15,373 nucleotides of DNA from NZQO01 sp002693605 (GTDB lineage Bacteria > Bacteroidota > Bacteroidia > Flavobacteriales > Flavobacteriaceae). The notes under the pieces were generated by a model, which saw only the letters and a program-made list of their open reading frames with translations, ran no database searches and had not been told where the DNA came from. The stretch is taken from assembly GCA_963972105.1 (NCBI GenBank), contig CAXAVH010000061.1, forward strand, positions 1 to 15,373. Reading direction: 5' to 3'. Both the position numbers and the translations under genes were made by a program. Below are positions 7,257-13,030 of this stretch, piece by piece; position 1 is the first letter of the stretch, and each line of letters starts with the position of its first letter.

Positions 7257-9725
7257 ATGAAATACGCCTTAGCGCTCTTTTGCGCGTTGCTTGCCCCAAT
7301 CGCATTTGCCCAAAATCCATCCTCACAATCCGTTACGGTTAGCGGAAAAATAATTGAAGAATCTACCGGTGCCCCGCTAGAATATGCCACGATATCGTTC
7401 AGCGACCCGCAAGGAAATATCGTAACGGGCGGTATTAGCGATCTGGACGGGAACTACGCCATAGACGTGCCACCGGGCTTGTACACTGTAAAATTCGAAT
7501 ATATATCGTATCGTCCTAAAACCCTCACTAGCCAGAATATTACAAAGGATACCACGCTGCCCAATGTAACCTTGGCCCTAGATGCCGCAAGTTTAGACGA
7601 GGTTGTGGTACGCGCCGAGACCACCGAGGTACAAGTTCGGCTTGACAAGAAAATTTATACCATTGGCAAAGACCTAACCACCAGCGGCGCCACGGTAAGC
7701 GATGCCCTGAGCAATGTCCCGTCGGTGACCGTAGACGTAGAGGGAGCTATAAGCTTGCGCGGAAATGAGAACGTGCGTATTCTAATAAATGGAAAGCCAT
7801 CTGCCATTGCCGGCTTCGGCTCGACCGACGCCCTCAGGCAGCTTCCGGCCGAGGCCATAGAGCGTGTTGAGGTTATTACCTCACCTTCGGCTAGGTACGA
7901 TGCAGAAGGTACCGCGGGCATCTTGAATATTATTCTTCGGAAGGAAAAAACGCTTGGCCTAAATGGGAGTCTTCAGGCTAATTACGGTATACCACTGCAA
8001 AGTGGACTTACCGGAAATATCAACCTGCGCACCGATAGATTCAACATATTCAACACCACGGGCATTAGCTATCGAAAATCTCCCGGAAACGCGCTCTTCA
8101 AAAATGAATATTTCAGCGAGACCATTGCCAATCCTTTCGTGGTGGAAGATCGCGATATTAACCGCTTAAATCGCGGTTTCAATACAAATCTGGGAATTCA
8201 GTATTTCCTTTCTGAAACCTCATCCCTAACCGCTTCTGGATTCCTGCGCCTGGGCGATGATGAAGATGTTACCACTAATATTACCGATGAATTTGATCGC
8301 GACCGTGAATTGGCCATTAGCCGTACCCGGGTAGAAACCGAGACCGAGGATGATACAAGTTTTCAGCTATCCTTAAACTATGAGAAAAAATTCAGTAACG
8401 ATGGCCACGAGCTTACAGCCGATTTCCAATATGAGAGGGATAAGGAAACGCAACGATCGCTCATAGACGAGCGTAACACGTTTCCATCGCTGTTGGTACT
8501 GCCTTCCGAAGATATCACGCAGAAGGAAAACCAAACGGAATATTTGGCCCAGGTAGATTATGTGCTACCAATAGGGGAAAATGCCCAGTTTGAAGCTGGT
8601 TACCGCGGTAATTTTGAGGAGGAAATTACCGATTATCAGTTATTAGAGGAAGTTGGTACTACTGGAAGCTATGTGCAGAACGACAGCCTTTCCAATGTAT
8701 TTACCTTCAATCAAAACGTGCAGGCGCTATATTCGCAATACGGGAACAAGTTCGGAAAATTTAGTTTCCTATTGGGTCTGCGTCTGGAAAATACACAGTT
8801 AAAGGGTAATGTCGAGGCGGAGGATGTTAGCGATCCCCAAGAAAATTTCGACATAAATTTCGACAAGAATTATCTGGGCCTCTTTCCCACGGTTAACCTA
8901 ATCTACGAACTGGGCGAGCGAGAAAATCTGACGTTGGGCTACAACAGGCGTATTAACAGGCCCAGAAGCTGGTTCATTAATCCATTTCCGTCGCGATCGA
9001 GCGAGGCCAACGTATTTCAGGGAAACCCAGACTTAGATCCGGCATACGCCAATGCGTTCGATCTTGGGTACATTAGGCGTTGGAAAAAGCTTACCTTGAC
9101 TACCTCTGTCTATTTTCAGAAGGAAACCGATGCGTTCGAGCGGATACAGGAAGATACCGGACAGCTTACGCCCAACGGAATTCCCATTATTCGTACCATT
9201 CCTATAAACCTGAGTACCAACGAACGGTACGGATTTGAAATGGGGCTACTTTACAACCCCTTGGAATGGTTGCGCCTCAATGGAAGTTTCAACTATTTCA
9301 ACTTCAGTAGCGAAGGTAGCTTCAACGGAATAGAATACGGAACCGATAACAGTAGCTGGTTTACCCGCGGAAGCGCCAAAGTGAGCTTACCCTGGAAAAT
9401 TGATTGGCAAACAAACGCCTTTTATCGCGGCCCCAGCAATAACTCCCAGACCGAAACCGAGGGAATACTCTCCATAGACCTGGCTTTGAGCAAGGATATA
9501 ATGAATGATAACGGAACCATCGGGTTTAACGTGGGCGACCTGCTAAATTCCAGGAAAAGGCAATCATTTACCCGCACCCAATCGTTTACGAGCGATAGTG
9601 AATTTCAGTGGAGGGAGCGACAGTTTACGCTCTCGTTTACCTATCGCTTCAATCAGAAAAAACAGCGCCAGCGTTCGGATCGAAGTGGTGGCAACTATGA
9701 TGGCGATGGCGAATTTGAAGGTTAA
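7257..9725 (+). CDS. Outer-membrane beta-barrel protein, TonB-receptor-like with CarboxypepD_reg domain
   Basis: The 822-residue product starts with a signal peptide (residues 1-18, cleavage likely AFA-QNP). A carboxypeptidase-regulatory-like beta domain spans about 26-108 (VSGKIIEESTGAPLEYATIS). A plug-like domain follows at about 112-228 (SLDEVVVRAE, ILINGKPSAI, AEGTAGILNIILRKE). The remainder to about residue 800 alternates polar and aromatic residues as in a barrel of the OMP_b-brl_3 family. Such proteins sit in the outer membrane; the ligand is unknown and no SusD-like partner lies beside it, so a polysaccharide-locus role is unlikely. After the last strand (RQFTLSFTYRF) comes a charged Gly/Asp-rich tail of about 22 residues. 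ATG 7257 was chosen over TTG 7251 because MKYALALF starts a normal signal peptide. A strong terminator follows. Confidence 0.92.
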   Translation: MKYALALFCALLAPIAFAQNPSSQSVTVSGKIIEESTGAPLEYATISFSDPQGNIVTGGISDLDGNYAIDVPPGLYTVKFEYISYRPKTLTSQNITKDTTLPNVTLALDAASLDEVVVRAETTEVQVRLDKKIYTIGKDLTTSGATVSDALSNVPSVTVDVEGAISLRGNENVRILINGKPSAIAGFGSTDALRQLPAEAIERVEVITSPSARYDAEGTAGILNIILRKEKTLGLNGSLQANYGIPLQSGLTGNINLRTDRFNIFNTTGISYRKSPGNALFKNEYFSETIANPFVVEDRDINRLNRGFNTNLGIQYFLSETSSLTASGFLRLGDDEDVTTNITDEFDRDRELAISRTRVETETEDDTSFQLSLNYEKKFSNDGHELTADFQYERDKETQRSLIDERNTFPSLLVLPSEDITQKENQTEYLAQVDYVLPIGENAQFEAGYRGNFEEEITDYQLLEEVGTTGSYVQNDSLSNVFTFNQNVQALYSQYGNKFGKFSFLLGLRLENTQLKGNVEAEDVSDPQENFDINFDKNYLGLFPTVNLIYELGERENLTLGYNRRINRPRSWFINPFPSRSSEANVFQGNPDLDPAYANAFDLGYIRRWKKLTLTTSVYFQKETDAFERIQEDTGQLTPNGIPIIRTIPINLSTNERYGFEMGLLYNPLEWLRLNGSFNYFNFSSEGSFNGIEYGTDNSSWFTRGSAKVSLPWKIDWQTNAFYRGPSNNSQTETEGILSIDLALSKDIMNDNGTIGFNVGDLLNSRKRQSFTRTQSFTSDSEFQWRERQFTLSFTYRFNQKKQRQRSDRSGGNYDGDGEFEG

Positions 9726-9745
9726 CATGAACCGTTATTGCAACA

Positions 9746-9772
9746 AAAAAGGGAGCCAATGGCTCCCTTTTT
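9746..9772. terminator. Bidirectional intrinsic terminator
   Basis: A perfect 12 bp stem (AAAAAGGGAGCC at 9746-9757, GGCTCCCTTTTT at 9761-9772) encloses a 3 nt AAT loop. It has a T-run in both directions, so it can stop the barrel gene on the plus strand and the small membrane gene on the minus strand. It starts 20 nt after the barrel-gene stop. Confidence 0.92.
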
Positions 9773-9789
9773 AATATATTCTATAGTAA

Positions 9790-9969
9790 TTACGCTCTCG
9801 ATTCGCGCTCTTTCTTCTTCGCCTCGCGCTTTAATTTCCAGTTTTCCATTAAGGCCCCACCAATCCAATACGGAATTATGGATACCAAGAAAATCATTAA
9901 CCAGAAACCAATGGTCAATATGGTCAAAAATGCTAAAAATCCTAAGTACTGATCAAATTCGAACATCAT
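9790..9969 (-). CDS. Small membrane protein of 59 codons, unknown function
   Basis: The minus strand encodes MMFEFDQYLGFLAFLTILTI at its N-terminus, then a second hydrophobic run through about residue 38 (GFWLMIFLVSIIPYWIGGAL), then a strongly charged tail of Lys, Arg and Glu to residue 59. That is one long or two short membrane helices with a cytoplasmic basic tail by the positive-inside rule. Either of the two adjacent ATGs (9969 or 9966) can start it. Its own perfect -7 box lies upstream at 9995-10002, and a shared two-way terminator lies 17 nt after the stop. The promoter, coding frame and terminator together make it a real gene despite its size. It is divergent from fumC. No family is recognised. 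Confidence 0.8.
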   Translation of the reverse strand: MMFEFDQYLGFLAFLTILTIGFWLMIFLVSIIPYWIGGALMENWKLKREAKKKERESRA

Positions 9970-9994
9970 AATAAGCGCGGTTTAAGTAATAGCG

Positions 9995-10002
9995 CAAAGA
10001 TA
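9995..10002 (-). promoter_or_regulatory. -7 promoter box of the small membrane protein gene
   Basis: On the minus strand this reads TATCTTTG, a perfect TAnnTTTG match, 25 nt before the first ATG (9969). No TTG -33 element was found at the expected distance. Confidence 0.5.
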
Positions 10003-10068
10003 ATAGGAAATTTAAAAAATGACCATAAAAAATAGGGAATTCTTAACATCAAATTATGCGTGGCGCTC

Positions 10069-10099
10069 TTGAGTAAACCGAGACATTTGGGTACTTTTG
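10069..10099 (+). promoter_or_regulatory. Predicted promoter of fumC
   Basis: A perfect -7 box TACTTTTG at 10092-10099 is preceded by TTG at 10069-10071 with 20 nt between, an ideal Bacteroidetes layout. The transcript would start near 10106, giving a leader of about 19 nt before the ATG at 10125. This is the best promoter match in the window. Confidence 0.7.
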
Positions 10100-10124
10100 C
10101 AAGACATTTCAATACCAATCAATT

Positions 10125-11513
10125 ATGGAATATAGAATAGAAAAAGATACCATGGGCGAGGTAAATGTGCCCGCCAATAAACTTTGGGGTGCCCAGACAG
10201 AGCGTTCCAGGAACAACTTCAAAATTGGTCGCCCGGCCTCTATGCCCCTTGAAATTGTCTACGGTTTTGCCTATCTAAAAAAAGCGGCGGCCTACACCAA
10301 CTGTGAGCTGGGGGTCCTTTCTGAGGAAAAAAGAGATTTAATCGCGGCGGTGTGCGATGAAATTCTGGAGGGGAAGCACGATGAACAATTTCCGCTGGTA
10401 GTTTGGCAAACGGGAAGCGGCACGCAAAGCAATATGAACGTGAACGAGGTAATTGCCAACCGCGCCCACCAGCTTGCCGGAAAGAAAATTGGCGAGGGCG
10501 AGAAAACATTGCAGCCTAATGATGATGTGAACAAATCGCAATCGTCAAACGACACCTTTCCTACGGGAATGCACATCGCGGCGTACAAGAAATTAATGGA
10601 GGTTACCCTTCCGGGAGTTACCCAGCTTCAGAAGACCTTAGAGAAAAAATCGGAAGCGTTTAAGGAGGTCGTCAAGATTGGACGTACGCACCTAATGGAT
10701 GCCACCCCTCTTACCCTGGGGCAGGAGTTCAGCGGATACGCCGCACAGCTTGCTTATGGACTGAAGGCAGTTAACAATACCCTGCCACATCTTTCGGAAC
10801 TCGCATTGGGCGGAACCGCAGTAGGTACGGGCATTAATACGCCCAAGGGCTATTCTGGGAAGGTGGCACAATACATTGCGGAGTTTACCGATTTGCCCTT
10901 CGTTACCGCGCCTAACAAGTTTGAGGCGCTAGCGGCGCACGATGCAATCGTGGAGGCCCATGGGGCCTTGAAGCAACTTGCCGTGGCCTTAAATAAAATA
11001 GCGAACGATATACGCTTACTTGCCAGTGGGCCAAGAAGTGGTATTGGCGAGATAATCTTACCGGCCAATGAGCCAGGCTCTTCCATTATGCCTGGAAAGG
11101 TAAATCCAACCCAGTGCGAGGCAATGACGATGGTCTGTGCACAGGTAATGGGCAATGATGTGGCCATAGGCGTGGGCGGAATGCAAGGACACTTTGAATT
11201 GAACGTTTTTAAGCCCGTCATGGCCGCCAACTTTTTGGAGTCCGCACAACTGCTGGGTGATGCGTGCGTTTCGTTTGATGAGAATTGTGCCCAGGGAATT
11301 GAGCCAAACTACGAGGTTATAAAAAAGCAGCTTAACAACTCTTTGATGTTGGTAACCGCCCTTAATACCAAGATTGGTTATTATAAGGCAGCCGAGATTG
11401 CCAACACCGCACATCAAAATGGCACCACCTTAAAGGAGGAGGCCGTAAATCTTGGTTATTTAACGGCTGATGAATTTGACCAATGGGTAAAACCAGAAGA
11501 TATGGTAGGATAA
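10125..11513 (+). CDS. fumC: Fumarate hydratase class II
   Basis: This 462-residue enzyme converts fumarate and water to L-malate in the TCA cycle. It is a cytoplasmic homotetramer without an iron-sulfur cluster. Visible motifs are SGSGTQSNMNVNEVIANRA at residues 98-113, the active-site IGRTHLMDATP (H189, matching His188 of E. coli FumC), and the fumarase/aspartase signature GSSIMPGKVNPTQ at 318-330 carrying the catalytic serine. KVNP and the length are standard, and no key residue is missing. The opening EYRIEKDTMGEVNVPANKLWGAQT is also typical. The gene is monocistronic, with a good promoter and a strong terminator 33 nt after the stop. Confidence 0.98.
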   Translation: MEYRIEKDTMGEVNVPANKLWGAQTERSRNNFKIGRPASMPLEIVYGFAYLKKAAAYTNCELGVLSEEKRDLIAAVCDEILEGKHDEQFPLVVWQTGSGTQSNMNVNEVIANRAHQLAGKKIGEGEKTLQPNDDVNKSQSSNDTFPTGMHIAAYKKLMEVTLPGVTQLQKTLEKKSEAFKEVVKIGRTHLMDATPLTLGQEFSGYAAQLAYGLKAVNNTLPHLSELALGGTAVGTGINTPKGYSGKVAQYIAEFTDLPFVTAPNKFEALAAHDAIVEAHGALKQLAVALNKIANDIRLLASGPRSGIGEIILPANEPGSSIMPGKVNPTQCEAMTMVCAQVMGNDVAIGVGGMQGHFELNVFKPVMAANFLESAQLLGDACVSFDENCAQGIEPNYEVIKKQLNNSLMLVTALNTKIGYYKAAEIANTAHQNGTTLKEEAVNLGYLTADEFDQWVKPEDMVG

Positions 11514-11545
11514 ACTTGTATTACTCTTCATTTGAAACTATTACG

Positions 11546-11572
11546 GCCGCTCTAGAAAGAGCGGCTTTTTTT
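11546..11572 (+). terminator. Intrinsic terminator of fumC
   Basis: A perfect 8 bp GC-rich stem (GCCGCTCT at 11546-11553, AGAGCGGC at 11558-11565) with an AGAA loop is followed by seven T residues at 11566-11572. This is a classical plus-strand terminator, 32 nt after the fumC stop codon. Confidence 0.93.
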
Positions 11573-11588
11573 GTTAAAAACATCGATT

Positions 11589-11624
11589 AAATGCATTTTT
11601 TACAGTTCAAATACATTTTTTGAC
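11589..11624 (+). repeat. Two near-identical direct repeats 20 bp apart, possible operator
   Basis: AAATGCATTTTTTAC (11589-11603) and AAATACATTTTTTGAC (11609-11624) share AAATnCATTTTTT, one mismatch in 13. Their starts are exactly 20 bp apart, about two turns of DNA, so two protein units could bind on the same face. They lie 38-73 bp before the ATG of the 7TM-HTH gene, just after the fumC terminator. Both copies are AT-rich, so chance is a real alternative. Confidence 0.4.
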
Positions 11625-11661
11625 TATATTGTCCTACCCTAAATCGTTAAACCTACTTATT

Positions 11662-12963
11662 ATGAATGTGAGATTAGTTACCCCCGCCCTATCTCTTTTA
11701 TTGCTGCTTAGCTGTAGTATGTCATGGGCAATTAACCTTGGCCCCGAAGTCAGAAATAACACAAAACTTTCTGAAAAACAACAACTTGCACTTAGCAAAC
11801 CTGATGTAAATTCGCTCAAGCGAAGCACCTATGCTACCTTCGTTAAGAACGCTCATGTGCTCGGGAACTCATCTGTGGCCCACTCGACATTATCATCGGA
11901 TAAAATAGAAAACTTAGAAACGACTGAAGTATTTTCCTACAAAAATGAAAGTATTAACACTACTTCATCAAACGCCCGTGTCCCCTATAACGAAGCAACT
12001 GCATCCGTAATTGGGGCCAGTGGCTTTACTAACGGGCTTTATTACGGCTTTATCTTGGCCCTTTTGTTATTGAATGGTATTAGCTACTTCCTGTTCGAGG
12101 AAAAATTATTTCTTTACTTTTCATTGACGCTCGCCGGGTTTATCACCGTATTTTTTGTGAATGATGGCCTGCTTTCCCTCCTTACCGAAGCGCCGGTGCA
12201 CCTCCCTACCCTATCTACTAGTTTGCTTGTGCTAGGAGTTGGCTGCATGGCCGTGTTTTCACATTACTACTTGAAGTCGGAAGAAACGTTCAAAAAATTG
12301 AAGTATGTATCGCTCGGCTTGTTCGCGCTAGCCACGCTCTTTGCCCTTCCCAACTGGGTTGCCCCCAGCCAGACCCTATTAGGCATAAGCAATGCTGCCC
12401 TTATGGCCATATTGGCAAATTATTTAATACTGGGTATCGCCCAGTTTTCGTCTCGCAACTATGCGAAGTTCTTTGTAGTGGCAATGGGTATTCCGTTGCT
12501 GTTTATGATCGATTTCTTTGTATTTCAAAAATTGTCGATTTCATTTTTGAACACGGGAACTATTCACCTAAAAATAGCCCTTCTTGTCGAGGTACTAATC
12601 TTAACCTATGCTATTGTGTATCGTATGCGCGCCATTAAGGAAGAGAACGAAATGCGCCAAACAGAAATGCGCATTTTCCTGAAACGACAGGAAATGCTAA
12701 ATCGAGAGAGCGTAGCCAAGCTTATGCAGGACGTCTATCTTGAAAACCTCATTATGCAACATGACCTAGACGGACTCGAGATAAAGTTGCTTCAATATAT
12801 TTCCGAAGGGAAGGAAAACGAAAAAATTGCCCGTAAATTGAAACTTACCGAAGAGGAAATCGACGAGTTAACCAAGGAGCTTTACCATAAACTCGAAATT
12901 GGCGAACAGATTAAACAAGATTACCGAATGGTAGACCAGCAACCGGATTATATCTATAACTAG
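11662..12963 (+). CDS. Seven-helix membrane receptor-like protein (7TMR-DISM type) with C-terminal LuxR-like HTH
   Basis: The 433-residue product starts with a signal peptide (MNVRLVTPALSLLLLLSCSM). An exported, Ser/Thr/Asn-rich, probably disordered region follows to about residue 118. Seven hydrophobic helices lie near 121-145, 147-167, 181-201, 212-230, 238-261, 267-288 and 299-322, as in the 7TMR-DISM_7TM family. A charged helix (about 323-365) then leads to residues 369-415, where LLQYISEGKENEKIARKLKL and ELYHKLEI match the spacing of a LuxR/GerE helix-turn-helix. The usual S-TV of the recognition helix is replaced by TEEEIDE, so DNA binding is doubtful. The protein may be a one-component membrane sensor that binds DNA or another regulator. 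ATG 11662 was preferred to TTG 11620 because it begins the signal peptide. The 7TM part is fairly sure; the HTH is an inference. Confidence 0.8.
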   Translation: MNVRLVTPALSLLLLLSCSMSWAINLGPEVRNNTKLSEKQQLALSKPDVNSLKRSTYATFVKNAHVLGNSSVAHSTLSSDKIENLETTEVFSYKNESINTTSSNARVPYNEATASVIGASGFTNGLYYGFILALLLLNGISYFLFEEKLFLYFSLTLAGFITVFFVNDGLLSLLTEAPVHLPTLSTSLLVLGVGCMAVFSHYYLKSEETFKKLKYVSLGLFALATLFALPNWVAPSQTLLGISNAALMAILANYLILGIAQFSSRNYAKFFVVAMGIPLLFMIDFFVFQKLSISFLNTGTIHLKIALLVEVLILTYAIVYRMRAIKEENEMRQTEMRIFLKRQEMLNRESVAKLMQDVYLENLIMQHDLDGLEIKLLQYISEGKENEKIARKLKLTEEEIDELTKELYHKLEIGEQIKQDYRMVDQQPDYIYN

Positions 12964-12997
12964 ACTACCTTCACTTTCCAAACCATTCAACTAAAAG

Positions 12998-13030
12998 AAA
13001 AAAGGATAAGCCACTGGCTTATCCTTTTTT
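12998..13030. terminator. Bidirectional terminator between the 7TM gene and ccsBA
   Basis: A perfect 15 bp stem (arms 12998-13012 and 13016-13030, core GGATAAGCC/GGCTTATCC) with a 3 nt ACT loop has an A-run on the left and a T-run on the right, so it works on both strands. The ccsBA stop codon (complement of 13019-13021) and its last three codons lie inside the right arm. Confidence 0.93.

Noticed and set aside
7257..9725. A SusC/SusD polysaccharide utilisation locus
   Set aside because: No SusD-like lipoprotein, glycoside hydrolase or sensor is next to the barrel gene.
9738..9971. Plus-strand frame over the terminator and small membrane gene
   Set aside because: It begins just before a terminator hairpin and runs antisense to the better supported minus-strand small gene.
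10240..11417. Several minus-strand frames inside fumC
   Set aside because: They are antisense shadows of a highly conserved gene, with no family resemblance.
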